51,596 nt of DNA from Pseudomonadota bacterium. GTDB lineage: Bacteria > Pseudomonadota > Alphaproteobacteria > Rhodospirillales > Magnetospirillaceae. The stretch lies in the NCBI GenBank assembly GCA_023458315.1, contig JAEXAH010000043.1, positions 1-51,596 on the forward strand. Direction: 5' to 3'. This document shows positions 7,781 through 16,756 of this stretch, piece after piece. How positions within the stretch are numbered: the stretch's first letter is position 1; each line of letters starts with the position of its first letter. A program made the translations under genes and the position numbers. The notes below the pieces were generated by a model that worked only from the letters and a program-made list of their open reading frames with translations, made no database searches and was not told the DNA's origin.

Positions 7781-8461
7781 TCAGAGCTTGACCTTGTGGG
7801 ACAGGCCGCCCTTGCCGTCGGCGTTGATGTCGATGGCGGCGTTGACGGTCTTGCCGCACGCCTTGAAGGTCCAGATTTCCTTCCATGCGCCTTCGACGAT
7901 CATGCCCTTGTCGTTCAGCTTGATCGGCTTGCTTTCCTTGTCGCGCTTGGTGTCGACCGGCACGATCTTGGTGACGTCGGCGCAGTTCTTCTTGCCCAAC
8001 TGCTCGACCACGTCCTTCATGATCACGTTCTGCATGGGCGGGTTGGCCATGGTGGTGCCCGGCAGCATCAGCGCGGCGCGCGGCGGCTGGCCGTCCTTCT
8101 GCGCCTGGATCAGCACGTTCTGGAAGGTGGTGGCGCCGCAACGGTTCATCTTGATGCGGTCCAGCCACAGCCCGGCCACCGGATGCAGCCCGGCCTCGAA
8201 CATCGGCGGGGCGTAGATGGTCAGGCTGGCGCGTTCCTGCGGCTTGTGTTCCTTGCATTCCGGCGCCGAGATGGTGTCGCCCATCACCGCCAATTGCGAC
8301 AGCATGTTCTTGTAGCCGTCGCTGGTGACATACGCCTGGAAGCGCTGTGCCGGTTCCTGACCGGCGGGGGCCTGGGCGGGTTGCTCGGGGGCGGTCTGCG
8401 CCAGGACCGGCTGGGCGGCGACGGCAAGCGCGAAGGCAAGGGCAAACGGACCGAAACGCAT
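7781..8461 (-). CDS. Hypothetical secreted protein
   Basis: The 226-residue product begins MRFGPFALAFALAVAAQPVLA, a clear signal peptide, then a Pro/Gln/Ala-rich linker. The mature domain has four cysteines (in PECKEH, NRCGA, KNCAD and KACGK) that could form two disulfides, consistent with a periplasmic location. The end INADGKGGLSHKVKL is characteristic but I do not recognise a named family. Start 8461 is preceded by GGAG; a longer frame exists upstream but adds residues before the signal peptide. It converges on rluC across a shared terminator. Confidence 0.8.
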   Translation of the reverse strand: MRFGPFALAFALAVAAQPVLAQTAPEQPAQAPAGQEPAQRFQAYVTSDGYKNMLSQLAVMGDTISAPECKEHKPQERASLTIYAPPMFEAGLHPVAGLWLDRIKMNRCGATTFQNVLIQAQKDGQPPRAALMLPGTTMANPPMQNVIMKDVVEQLGKKNCADVTKIVPVDTKRDKESKPIKLNDKGMIVEGAWKEIWTFKACGKTVNAAIDINADGKGGLSHKVKL

Positions 8462-8733
8462 TTGGGGCGATCTCCAAGGGTGGTGCCGTCGTCCTGAACG
8501 TTTTGGCGGCACCGCGCAATTCAACCTATTCGTTTTCGCGATTCAGGCAAAGGGCGTTGCCGTCCCCGCCACCGCGACGTCGGCGCGCACCTTATCGCAT
8601 GTGGCGGGCGCTGCACAGGGGTCACGCGGTGCATGGCCGCTCTGCGCCTTGGTTTCGCCATCGTTCGGCGGTTGGTTGACGGCGGGGCATGGGGTAAGCT
8701 GCCCTGGCTGATGCAAAGGACCCGACTTTTTCC

Positions 8734-9417
8734 ATGAACCGTTTGCGCCTGGCCGTCTTCGACGTCGACGGAACCCTGATCGATTCCGAGCACAATATCG
8801 TGGCCGCCATGACCGAGGCGTGGGCGCGCATGCGATTGGGGGTGCCCGACCCGGCGGCGGTGCGCCGCATCATCGGTCTGTCGCTGGTGGAAGCCTGCGC
8901 CGCGCTGCTGCCGTGGGCGACCCACGAAACCCACCGCGCGGTGGCCGAGCATTACAAGGACGCCTTTCGCGCCACCCACCTGCTGCCCGACGCCATGGCG
9001 CCGCTGTTCCCCGGCGTGATCGAGGTGCTGGACGCGCTGGAGGCCGAAGGCTGGTTGCTGGGCCTGGCCACCGGCAAGTCGCGGCGCGGCGTCGACCGCA
9101 TGTTGGGCCATTACGGACTGGAAGGGCGCTTCGTCACCATCCAGACCGCCGATGACAATCCCGGCAAGCCCGATCCCGGCATGCTGCTGCGCGCGGCGGC
9201 GGAAACCGGCGTCGACATGGCGGCCATGGCCATGATGGGCGACACCACTTACGACATGCGCATGGCTCGCGCCGCCCGCGCCGTCGGCGTGGGGGTGTCC
9301 TGGGGCTATCATTCGGTGCGCGAATTGGAAGAATCCGGCGCCCGCGCGGTGATCGACCGCTTCGACGGACTGGGGGGCCTGCTGGACGGCCTGATGGGAG
9401 AAACGCCATGCGCCTGA
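8734..9417 (+). CDS. HAD-superfamily hydrolase, phosphoglycolate phosphatase-like
   Basis: A 227-residue cytoplasmic haloacid dehalogenase-type phosphatase. Motif I is FDVDGTLID with Asp10 (nucleophile) and Asp12; motif II is LATGKS; motif III is the Lys of GKPDPGML; motif IV is MMGDTTYDM. The helical cap lies between motifs I and II (subclass IA). The closest general match is the Gph/PGP group, but substrate cannot be read from sequence. A weak TTGGTT/TAAGCT promoter candidate (17-base spacer) lies at 8672-8700. It overlaps the following AsmA gene by 10 bases and is the first gene of a run reaching to 15549. Confidence 0.88.
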   Translation: MNRLRLAVFDVDGTLIDSEHNIVAAMTEAWARMRLGVPDPAAVRRIIGLSLVEACAALLPWATHETHRAVAEHYKDAFRATHLLPDAMAPLFPGVIEVLDALEAEGWLLGLATGKSRRGVDRMLGHYGLEGRFVTIQTADDNPGKPDPGMLLRAAAETGVDMAAMAMMGDTTYDMRMARAARAVGVGVSWGYHSVRELEESGARAVIDRFDGLGGLLDGLMGETPCA

Positions 9418-11672
9418 GCGCCGCTCTCAAGCTGCTGGCCGTACTGGTGGCCGCCCTGGCGGTGGGACTGGTGGCGGCGGGCAAGTCGCTGGACATGGGG
9501 CGCCTCAAGGCCCTGGCGGTCGAGCAGGTGCGCGCCGCCACCGGCCGCACCCTGACCCTGGCCGGGCCGCTGGAATTGCGGCTGGGTCTGACGCCGCGGC
9601 TGATCGCCACCGGCGTCAGCCTGTCCAATCCGCCCGGCGCCTCGCGGCCCGAGATGGTCAAGGTCGACCGCATCGAGGCCGAGGTGGCGCTGCTGCCGTT
9701 GCTCAAGCGGGAAATCCGCGTGGTGCGGCTGGTGCTGGTATCGCCCGACGTGTTGCTGGAAAGCGACCGCGCCGGGCGCGGCAATTGGCAGTTCCAGGCC
9801 CCGGGCGAGACGGCGCCCCCCGCCGCCGCCACCACCGGCCCGGCGCCGGGCAAGGTGCCCGCCACCCGGTTCACCCTGCGCGAAGTGCGGGTCAAGAACG
9901 CGGAATTGTCCTGGCGCGACGGCGGCGGGGTTCAGACATTCTATCTTCACAAATTGTCGGTGCGGCCGGAACCCACCGGCGATGGCCGTTCGGCGGTGCA
10001 GGTGGTGGGCAATTGGGGGCCGCGCATGCTGGAACTGGGCGGCCGTCTGGGCATGCCCGGCGCGGTGGGCAAGCCGTGGAGCGTGCAGGTTCAGGGCAGT
10101 TTCGACGGCGTCCAGGCCAAGGCCGAGGGCACCATCCTGGACCCGCTGGGCGGCACCGGCATCGATCTGGCGCTGTCGGCCCAGGGCGACGAGGTGGACA
10201 AGCTGCTGCATCCCGGCCGCAACGGCCCGTCGGCGGCGTTGGGGCCGTTCAAGCTGTCGGCCCGGCTGTCCGACGCCCGTGGCGCGCTGGGCCTGTCGGA
10301 ACTGGACATGACGGCGGGCCGCCGCGACGCCCTGGTGGTGACGGCGCGCGGCGTGGTGCGCGATCTGGCCGCCCTGTCGGGGGTGGAACTGTCGTTGTCG
10401 GCCGAGGCCGACACCCTGGCCGGGTTGTCGCGGCTGACCGGCGGCGAGATGCCGCATATCGGCCCGTTCAAGGCCACCGGCCTGTTGTCGGGCGGTGGCG
10501 GCCATTGGAAGCTGGCCGACCTCAAGACGGCGCTGGCCGGGTCCGATCTGGGCGGCGAACTGGCGCTGGACCTGACCCGCCATCCCCGCCTGACCGGCAC
10601 CGTGTCGTCGCATGTGCTGGCGCTGGCCGATTTCGCCACCCCGGCCTCGAAGCCGGGCGAGAAGCTGGCGCCCAAGACCATCAAGGCGGCGGGCGACGGC
10701 CGCCTGTTCCCCGCCACCCCGTTGGACCTGTCGCCGCTGCGGCTGCTGGACGCCCAGGTGGCGCTGCGCGCCCAGCGGCTGGAGGCGGGGGCGCTGCGTT
10801 TCAGCGACCTGTCGGCCACCCTGGCCGTGGACCAGGGCCGCCTGAGCCTGCGGCCGCTGCGCGCCGCCCTGGCCGGGGGCGCGGTCGAGGGCGAAATAAT
10901 CCTGGCCGACATGGCCAAGGGCGCCGAATTGTCGCTGCGCGCCACCGCCCGCGGCGTCGATCTCGGCCGCGTGCTCAAGGATGGTGGCGCCGACGTGCTG
11001 AGCGGCGGCCGCACCGAGGCCCGCGTCACCCTGTCGGGCCGCGGCGGGTCGTGGCGGGCGCTGATGGCCTCGGCCTCGGGCGAGGCGGTGATCAATGTCG
11101 GCGACGGCCGTTTGCGCAACAGCGCCATCGACTGGGCGGGCGGCGACCTGCTGATCCAGGTGCTGGGGGTTCTCAACCCGCTCAGCCGTTCCGAACCGGC
11201 GACGCCGTTGTCCTGTGCCGTGGCCCGCTTCACCGTGCGTGACGGCATCGCCACCGCCGATCGCGGCATCGCCGTGGAAACCGCCAAGGTCAACGTGGTC
11301 GGCGCCGGAACCGTCGATTTGCGTGACGAGCACCTGGACCTGGCGGTGACGCCGCGCGCCCGCGACGGGCTGGGCCTGTCGCTGTCGACGCCGCTGGCGG
11401 GCATGACCCGCATTCGCGGCACCCTGGCGGAACCGGCGCTCAGCCTGGATGAATTGGGCACCGCCCGCGCCGCCGCCTCGGTGGGGGCGGCGGTGGCGAC
11501 CGGTGGCTTGTCGCTGGTGGGCGAGGCGCTGTTCGAGCGCCTGACCGGCGATTCCAATCCCTGCCGCACCGCCCTGGGCACGGCCGCCCCGGCCAAGCCC
11601 GCCGCCAAGAAGGGCAAGAAGGGCAAGAAGGCGGCCGAGCCCGGCCTGCTGGATTCCCTGTTCGGAGGCTGA
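9408..11672 (+). CDS. AsmA-family inner-membrane-anchored protein
   Basis: A 754-residue AsmA/YhdP-type protein. Family members are anchored by one N-terminal helix (here about residues 5-26), extend into the periplasm and have been linked to phospholipid transport to the outer membrane. The N-terminal AsmA block reads TGRTLTLAGPLELRLGLTPR, then VSLSNPPGASRPEM and a VDRIEAEVALLPLLKREIRV segment. The C-terminal AsmA domain contains KVNVVGAGTVDLRDEHLDL and a GMTRIRGTLAEPALS strand. The protein ends in a Lys-rich tail. It overlaps the HAD gene by 10 bases and precedes the membrane fusion protein by 7 bases. Confidence 0.88.
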   Translation: MRLSAALKLLAVLVAALAVGLVAAGKSLDMGRLKALAVEQVRAATGRTLTLAGPLELRLGLTPRLIATGVSLSNPPGASRPEMVKVDRIEAEVALLPLLKREIRVVRLVLVSPDVLLESDRAGRGNWQFQAPGETAPPAAATTGPAPGKVPATRFTLREVRVKNAELSWRDGGGVQTFYLHKLSVRPEPTGDGRSAVQVVGNWGPRMLELGGRLGMPGAVGKPWSVQVQGSFDGVQAKAEGTILDPLGGTGIDLALSAQGDEVDKLLHPGRNGPSAALGPFKLSARLSDARGALGLSELDMTAGRRDALVVTARGVVRDLAALSGVELSLSAEADTLAGLSRLTGGEMPHIGPFKATGLLSGGGGHWKLADLKTALAGSDLGGELALDLTRHPRLTGTVSSHVLALADFATPASKPGEKLAPKTIKAAGDGRLFPATPLDLSPLRLLDAQVALRAQRLEAGALRFSDLSATLAVDQGRLSLRPLRAALAGGAVEGEIILADMAKGAELSLRATARGVDLGRVLKDGGADVLSGGRTEARVTLSGRGGSWRALMASASGEAVINVGDGRLRNSAIDWAGGDLLIQVLGVLNPLSRSEPATPLSCAVARFTVRDGIATADRGIAVETAKVNVVGAGTVDLRDEHLDLAVTPRARDGLGLSLSTPLAGMTRIRGTLAEPALSLDELGTARAAASVGAAVATGGLSLVGEALFERLTGDSNPCRTALGTAAPAKPAAKKGKKGKKAAEPGLLDSLFGG

Positions 11673-11679
11673 GCCCGCC

Positions 11680-13923
11680 ATGCCCGCCCAGGTCCGTCTT
11701 GTCGCCCTGGGGCTGGCCGCCGCCGCGCTGACGCAGGCGGTGGCCGCCATCCTGTTCTTCTATGCCGCCAATTGGTGGGACATGGCCCCGGCGCTCAAGG
11801 TGGCGGGGCTCGATCTGCTGCTGGTGCTGTGCGCCCTGGGGGCGCTGGCGGCGCCGCCGGGCGGCTTGGTCCGTTCCGCCTGGGCGGCGGCGGGGGCGGT
11901 GCTGTCGGGTGTGCTGTTCGGCGTGCACGGCCAGATCTGGCAGACCGGCGCCGATGCCTGGGAATTGTTCGCGCTGTGGAGCGGCCTTGCCATCGTCTGG
12001 GCGGTGGCGGCGCGGTCCGACGCGGCGTGGCTGGTGGCGGTGTTGACGGCGACGGCGGCGGCCTTGCGCTGGACCGGAAGCGTGGCGCCGCCGACATGGC
12101 TGCCCGTTCAATGGGAACTGACCGCCGCCGCCCTGGCGCCGTTGGCTGTCGGCGGGCTGTGGCTGGCGGTGGAACGGCGTGATGGTTGGCTGGCGCCGGT
12201 GGTGCTGGCCGTGGCGGCGAGTTGCCTGGGGCTGGGCGGGCTGTTCGCCTCTGACGACGGGCCGCTGGCCGTGGCCGTGGCGCTGGCCGCCGTCACCGCG
12301 CTGGCGGCGCCGCCGCGTCGCTGTGGCCCATGGCCCGCCGCCATCGCCCTGGTGCTGGCGGTGGTGCTGCTGGAATACCTGTTGCTGCGCGAGGTGACGG
12401 GCGGCTCGGGCACCGAGGAAGCCCTGCGCCTGCTGGTCGCCGCGCTGGCGATGCTGGGCGGGCTGGCGGTGTTGGCGGTGGTCCTGCGCCGTCTGTTCGG
12501 CATCGGCGGCCTGTCGCCCGTCGTGCTGGAGCGGGTGTTGGGGGTCGGCATCGGCATCGGTGCCTGGGGGGCGGTGGCGACGGCGGCCGTGGGGGTGGTC
12601 CTGCTGCTGTTCGCCCTGTTCCATAGCGAGCAGGCGTGGCCGCTGGCGGCGGTCGCCGGAATCGTCGCCCTGGTCAGTCGCCGGGGACAGGGGGCGTTCG
12701 TCCGCCATGTCCATGCCGCCTGCGTGGTGGTGGCCTATGGCGCGGCGGTGGCCGAAATCGCCTTGCGCGCCGCCGACACGCCGCGCCTGTCCGACGCGGT
12801 GGTGGCGGCGGCCTGGGGCTTGCTGCCGCTGGTTCTGCTGTTGTCGCGCCACGCGGTGGCCGGGGCCGTTGCGGTGCTGCTGGCGGTAACGGCGGCGGTC
12901 ATCCGCGTGTACGAGGTGGCGCCCGCCGGGGTGGCCATCCTGGCGGCGGCGTTGGCGCTGCCCGGCTGGTGGTGTGTTGGGCGGCCGCGTCCGTCGGTGC
13001 GGGCCGTCGGCATGGTGCTGCTGCTGTGTGTCTTCCTGGTGCCCGCCGGGCTGGAATTCGCCGAACCGGAATTGTCGTGGTTCTGCCGGGGGGCGGCGGC
13101 GGTTGCGGCGCTTGGCCTGATGGCGGCGACGCTGTGGACGCGGCGCGACCTCATGCAGCCGCGTCTGCTGGGTGCCGCCGGACTGATGCTGGGCGGGGCG
13201 CTGGTGGTGCCCGCCGGGGGCGCCGGGCTGGTCGGGCTGGCCGCCGCCTCGGTCCGCTTCGCCACCCGGTTGTTGCTGGTGCTGGGCATCGTCCTGGCCG
13301 GGTGGTCGGTGGTGCGCTTCTATTATGTGCTGGCGGTGCCGCTGGACCGCAAGGCGGCGGTGCTGGCGGTGGGGGCGATGCTGGCCGGGCTGGGCTGGCT
13401 GCTGGTGCATGGCCGCCCGGCCCTGGCGCGGCCGACCCGCGCGGCGGTGCTGGCGATCCTGGCCGCCGCCCTGCTGCCCGCCGCAATCGAGGCATGGGAT
13501 TGGCAGGGCAAGGCGCGTATCGTCGCCCATGGGCGGCAGGTGCTGCTGCCGCTGCGCCCGGCCGATCCGCGCTCGCTGATCCAGGGCGATTACATGGCGC
13601 TGGCCTATGATTTGCGCGGGCTGGACCTGGCCGCCACCGGCGGGCTGGTGGCGCTGCGGCTGGACGGCGACGGCGTCATGGTGGCGGCCCGCCCCATCGC
13701 CACCCCGGCCGATGCCGCCGCCGACGAGGTGCCGCTGCGCCTGGGGCCGGGGCGCCGCGATCCGCGCCTGGGGCCGGATTCCTTTCTGTTCCAGGAAGGC
13801 ACCGGCCGCGACTGGGCACGGGCGCGCTTCGCCGTGGTGCGGATCGCCGACGGCGCCCTGGTGCTGACCGGGCTGGCCGACCAATCCCGACGGCCGATCG
13901 TGCCGGTCCCGGAGATCCCATGA
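11680..13923 (+). CDS. DUF2157/DUF4401/GDYXXLXY-domain membrane fusion protein
   Basis: A 747-residue polytopic membrane protein with many hydrophobic helices between about residues 15 and 600. The N-terminal part (NWWDMAPALKVAGLD, VHGQIWQTGADAWELF) fits the DUF2157 family and the middle fits DUF4401. The C-terminus is a soluble GDYXXLXY domain with the signature GDYMALAYDL at residues 636-645. In many bacteria the DUF2157/DUF4401 protein and the GDYXXLXY protein are separate neighbouring genes; here they form one chain. Function is unknown. The stop overlaps the beta-lactamase start by four bases. Confidence 0.8.
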   Translation: MPAQVRLVALGLAAAALTQAVAAILFFYAANWWDMAPALKVAGLDLLLVLCALGALAAPPGGLVRSAWAAAGAVLSGVLFGVHGQIWQTGADAWELFALWSGLAIVWAVAARSDAAWLVAVLTATAAALRWTGSVAPPTWLPVQWELTAAALAPLAVGGLWLAVERRDGWLAPVVLAVAASCLGLGGLFASDDGPLAVAVALAAVTALAAPPRRCGPWPAAIALVLAVVLLEYLLLREVTGGSGTEEALRLLVAALAMLGGLAVLAVVLRRLFGIGGLSPVVLERVLGVGIGIGAWGAVATAAVGVVLLLFALFHSEQAWPLAAVAGIVALVSRRGQGAFVRHVHAACVVVAYGAAVAEIALRAADTPRLSDAVVAAAWGLLPLVLLLSRHAVAGAVAVLLAVTAAVIRVYEVAPAGVAILAAALALPGWWCVGRPRPSVRAVGMVLLLCVFLVPAGLEFAEPELSWFCRGAAAVAALGLMAATLWTRRDLMQPRLLGAAGLMLGGALVVPAGGAGLVGLAAASVRFATRLLLVLGIVLAGWSVVRFYYVLAVPLDRKAAVLAVGAMLAGLGWLLVHGRPALARPTRAAVLAILAAALLPAAIEAWDWQGKARIVAHGRQVLLPLRPADPRSLIQGDYMALAYDLRGLDLAATGGLVALRLDGDGVMVAARPIATPADAAADEVPLRLGPGRRDPRLGPDSFLFQEGTGRDWARARFAVVRIADGALVLTGLADQSRRPIVPVPEIP

Positions 13924-14774
13924 TGCCGCTGACCCGCCGCACCCTGCTGGGCGCCGCCGTCCTGTCGCCGCTGCTGACGCGCCCGGTTCTTGCCGAAGAA
14001 CCGCTGGCGGCGCTTGAGCGCCAATCCGACGTGCGGCTGGGGGTGGCGGCGCTGGACATGGGCGATGGTCGGGTGTTCGCTCATCGCGGCGACGACCGCT
14101 TCGCCTTTTGCTCGACCTTCAAGGCGCTGCTGGTGGCGGCGGTGCTGAAGCGGGTGATGGCCGACCGGCCGCTGTTGGGCCGCCGCGTCGATTTCTCCGC
14201 CGCCGATCTGGTGCCCCATTCTCCCGATACCCAGCCGCGCGCCGGGCAGGGCATGAGCATCGCCGAATTGTGCGCCGCCACCCTGCGCAGCAGCGACAAC
14301 AGTGCCGCCAATCTGCTGTTGCGGGAAATCGGCGGCCCGGCGGCGCTGACCGCCTTTGCCCGCTCGCTGGGCGACGACAGCTTCCGCCTGGACCGCATCG
14401 AGCCCGAATTGAACGCGGCGGCGCCGGACGACCCGCGCGATACCACGACGCCGCTGGCCATGGCCCGCACCCTGGGACGGCTGGTGCTGGGCAACGTGTT
14501 GGGCAACCCCGAGCGCGGCCGCCTGGTGGCCTGGATGCAGGCCAGCACCACCGGGGCCGCCCGCATTCGTGCCGGAATTCCCGCCGATTGGGCGCTGGCG
14601 GGCAAGACCGGGTCGGGGCCGTATGGCATCGCCAACGACATGGCGGTGCTGTGGCCGCCCGGCCGGGCGCCGCTGGTGCTGGCGGTGTTCTCGCGCCGTC
14701 CGGCCCGTGATGCCGCCCGCCGCGACGAGGTGGTGGCCGAGGCGGCACGGCTGGCGGCGCGGGCGCTGGCCTGA
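13920..14774 (+). CDS. bla: Class A beta-lactamase, Tat-type signal
   Basis: A 284-residue serine beta-lactamase with all class A motifs. STFK is at 65-68 (Ambler S70-K73), SDN at 125-127 (S130), EPELN at 161-165 (E166-N170) and KTG at 229-231 (K234). Cys64 equals Ambler Cys69, but the residue matching 238 is Gly, so the Cys69-Cys238 disulfide of carbapenemases is missing and the layout resembles CTX-M and L2-type enzymes. The N-terminus TRRTLLGAAV is a twin-arginine signal. The ATGATG start overlaps the preceding stop by four bases, and base composition matches its neighbours, so it looks native. Spectrum cannot be predicted from this. Confidence 0.93.
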   Translation: MMPLTRRTLLGAAVLSPLLTRPVLAEEPLAALERQSDVRLGVAALDMGDGRVFAHRGDDRFAFCSTFKALLVAAVLKRVMADRPLLGRRVDFSAADLVPHSPDTQPRAGQGMSIAELCAATLRSSDNSAANLLLREIGGPAALTAFARSLGDDSFRLDRIEPELNAAAPDDPRDTTTPLAMARTLGRLVLGNVLGNPERGRLVAWMQASTTGAARIRAGIPADWALAGKTGSGPYGIANDMAVLWPPGRAPLVLAVFSRRPARDAARRDEVVAEAARLAARALA

Positions 14775-14838
14775 TCCTCTTGCGGGCCGGGGCGTTTTCG
14801 CCTATGTCCCGCCGTGATTCCCCGTGCGAGGCGCCAGC

Positions 14839-15549
14839 ATGCTCAACAAGACCCTGAAGCGTTTCTACAAGCAGGCCAGCGTGGCCGCGACCGAGGACGG
14901 CTTCGCCATCCATCTGGACGGCCGCCCGGTCAAGACCCCGGCCGGGCGCAAGCTGGCGGTGCCGTTCCCCGCCTTGGCCGAGGCCATGGCCGCCGAATGG
15001 CAGGAGCAGGGCGAGGAAATCCGCCCCAAATCCATGCCCATGACCCAGTTGGCCAGCACGGCGCTGGACCGCATCGGCCCCGAGCGCGCCACCATCCTGG
15101 AACAATTGGCCCGCTTCGCCGATACCGACCTGCTGTGCTACCGCGCCGATTTCCCCCAGGAACTGGTGGACCGCCAGACCGGGCAATGGCAGCCGCTGCT
15201 GGATTGGGCCGCCGACCAATTGGGGGCGCGGCTGGCGGTGACGGTGGGGGTGCTGGCGGTGCCGCAGCCCGAGGCGGCGCTGGCCGCCCTGACCGCCCGC
15301 CTGGAAAGCTATGACGTCTGGCGGCTGTGCGTCGCCCAGGCCGCCTGCGCCGCCGCCGGGTCGCTGGTGCTGGCCCTGGCCCTGGTGGACGGCCGCATCG
15401 ACGGCGAACGGACCTATCAATTGTCGCAACTGGACGAAACCTTCCAGATGGAGCAATGGGGCGAGGATGCCGAGGCCGCCGACCGCCGCGCCGCCCTGCG
15501 CCGCGACATCCTGGCGGCCGAGCGGCTGCTGACGTTGACCAGGGGGTGA
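14839..15549 (+). CDS. ATP12-family F1-ATPase assembly chaperone
   Basis: A 236-residue ATP12-type chaperone, a family that binds F1 ATP synthase alpha subunits during assembly and is largely confined to alphaproteobacteria and mitochondria. Family features include LNKTLKRFYKQASV, HLDGRPVKTPAGRKLAVP, EWQEQGEEIRPKSMPMTQLA and LCYRADFPQELV. The ATG at 14839 is favoured by GAGG about seven bases upstream; GTG 14824 would add five residues. It is the last gene of the run beginning at 8734, separated from the beta-lactamase by 64 bases. The next gene converges four bases away. Confidence 0.9.
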   Translation: MLNKTLKRFYKQASVAATEDGFAIHLDGRPVKTPAGRKLAVPFPALAEAMAAEWQEQGEEIRPKSMPMTQLASTALDRIGPERATILEQLARFADTDLLCYRADFPQELVDRQTGQWQPLLDWAADQLGARLAVTVGVLAVPQPEAALAALTARLESYDVWRLCVAQAACAAAGSLVLALALVDGRIDGERTYQLSQLDETFQMEQWGEDAEAADRRAALRRDILAAERLLTLTRG

Positions 15550-15553
15550 CGGT

Positions 15554-16552
15554 TCAATGGCGCATCAGGTTGCGCCAGATGGGAACCAACTTGTTGTACC
15601 CCAGGTCGTAGGTCATGAAGTGGATCATGAAACCGAAGACCATGGCGCCCTGGGCGTCGAGGATGCGGGCCGAGATCAGGCGCTTGGCCTCGGACGAAAC
15701 CCCTAGCGAGGCGGCGAGCAGCGCCGCCATCACCGCGCCGACGAACACGAACGAGCCCATGTAGGCGATTTCGTCCTGGCGGATGCGGACATCGGAGAAC
15801 AGGCTGTAATCGCCGTTGCGCAGCCGCTTAAGGGTTGCGGTGCGAGCGGCGGCGTGGACGACGCCGCCAACCAGCGAGCCGACGATGGCCCAGAACGCCA
15901 GTGACCAGGGATTGAGATCCACCGGCAGCGGCGTGCTGATGGTGATGGGAATGGGCCGCTTGTCGAAAAACGTGTCGTCGGAGCTTGCTCCCGGGTTCAG
16001 CTTGACCTCAGGCAGATTGATCTCGAACGACAGGACCAGTTGATAATTGGGGCCGGTACGGAAGCTGTTGCTGAGAAACAGGAACGGCCCGGTCGGGGTG
16101 AAGCGCCATTGCAAGGTGGTGTGGCCGCGTGGCGGCAGTTCGATGTCGTGGGGAAGCGGCGAGAGCTGCGGCAAGGCATCGCAATTGGTATCGGCATTTC
16201 CATACAATTCGCACGGAACGCGCATCACGAAGCTTTTGGCGCGCATGCGAATGGGAACGTCCAGATTGTTGTGGATATGGGCGCGAATGGTGGCCGAATC
16301 GCCGAAGTGCAGGCGTTCATGTCCCCATTCCACCTGGGCGGTGATGTCATTCTGCGCTGCCCGTGCCGCCTGGCTGAACAGTCGCTGTTCCATTTCCCGT
16401 AATTTCTCGTCGCCCTGTTTCTGCCCCTGTTTGCGCCCCAGTTCATAGACATCCACATATGACCGGATGGACATGTCCTGTGCCCATGTGGCGGTCATGG
16501 CGAGGATGTGGAGGGTCAGTCCCAAGCTGACCGCGAGGATGAAACGCATCAT
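15554..16552 (-). CDS. Unknown exported membrane protein
   Basis: A 332-residue protein with a signal peptide ending near residue 24 (TATWA-QD). A short charged helix (ELGRKQGQKQGDEKLREMEQ) leads to a large periplasmic region of about 150 residues that looks beta-rich, including HIHNNLDVPIRMRAKSF and a Cys pair in PCELYGNADTNCDA. Three C-terminal transmembrane helices follow (about 217-240, 268-290, 300-320). The layout suggests a periplasmic sensor or scaffold with a membrane anchor, but I recognise no family. Codon use is less G+C-biased than in neighbouring genes. Upstream is the A+T-rich promoter region 16553-16620. Confidence 0.75.
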   Translation of the reverse strand: MMRFILAVSLGLTLHILAMTATWAQDMSIRSYVDVYELGRKQGQKQGDEKLREMEQRLFSQAARAAQNDITAQVEWGHERLHFGDSATIRAHIHNNLDVPIRMRAKSFVMRVPCELYGNADTNCDALPQLSPLPHDIELPPRGHTTLQWRFTPTGPFLFLSNSFRTGPNYQLVLSFEINLPEVKLNPGASSDDTFFDKRPIPITISTPLPVDLNPWSLAFWAIVGSLVGGVVHAAARTATLKRLRNGDYSLFSDVRIRQDEIAYMGSFVFVGAVMAALLAASLGVSSEAKRLISARILDAQGAMVFGFMIHFMTYDLGYNKLVPIWRNLMRH

Positions 16553-16594
16553 GATACCTCAGGGGTTGTAACCTTAAGTTGTCAATTTTTGACG

Positions 16595-16756
16595 CCTATT
16601 CCCTTTTTGACAAGCTATTTTGTTGCAGCGCACCGTCCTATGGCGGTGATGCTCCTCATGATGAGCTTCTGAAAGAAAATTTCGGCATTCGCGCCCGGTG
16701 CGCAGCCTTATGATATTCGCCACCCTACCCGCAAAGCCCCGGAATCCGGGGCTTTT
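16595..16756 (+). ncRNA. Candidate small RNA between two divergent genes
   Basis: No convincing protein gene lies between 16553 and 17043, yet a complete Rho-independent terminator stands at 16733-16756 with nothing upstream on its strand to terminate. A long-range stem (GCGCACCG at 16628-16635 with CGGTGCGC at 16696-16703) brackets a near-palindrome (16650-16665) and a GAAA/TTTC hairpin. The A+T-rich block just upstream has TTGACG (16589) and TTGACA (16607), either of which could be a -35 box, but no good -10 box. A 10-codon frame at 16640 is also present. No known RNA family was recognised. Confidence 0.35.
16733..16756 (+). terminator. Orphan Rho-independent terminator
   Basis: AAAGCCCCGG, an AAT loop and CCGGGGCTTTT form a perfect 10-bp stem with a terminal T-run. 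It lies 180 bases beyond the start of a minus-strand gene and about 290 bases before pccB, so it must end an unannotated plus-strand transcript or insulate pccB. Confidence 0.8.

Noticed and set aside
13920..14774. Carbapenemase assignment for the class A enzyme because of Cys69
   Set aside because: The partner at position 238 is Gly, so the characteristic disulfide cannot form; Cys69 alone also occurs in CTX-M-type enzymes.
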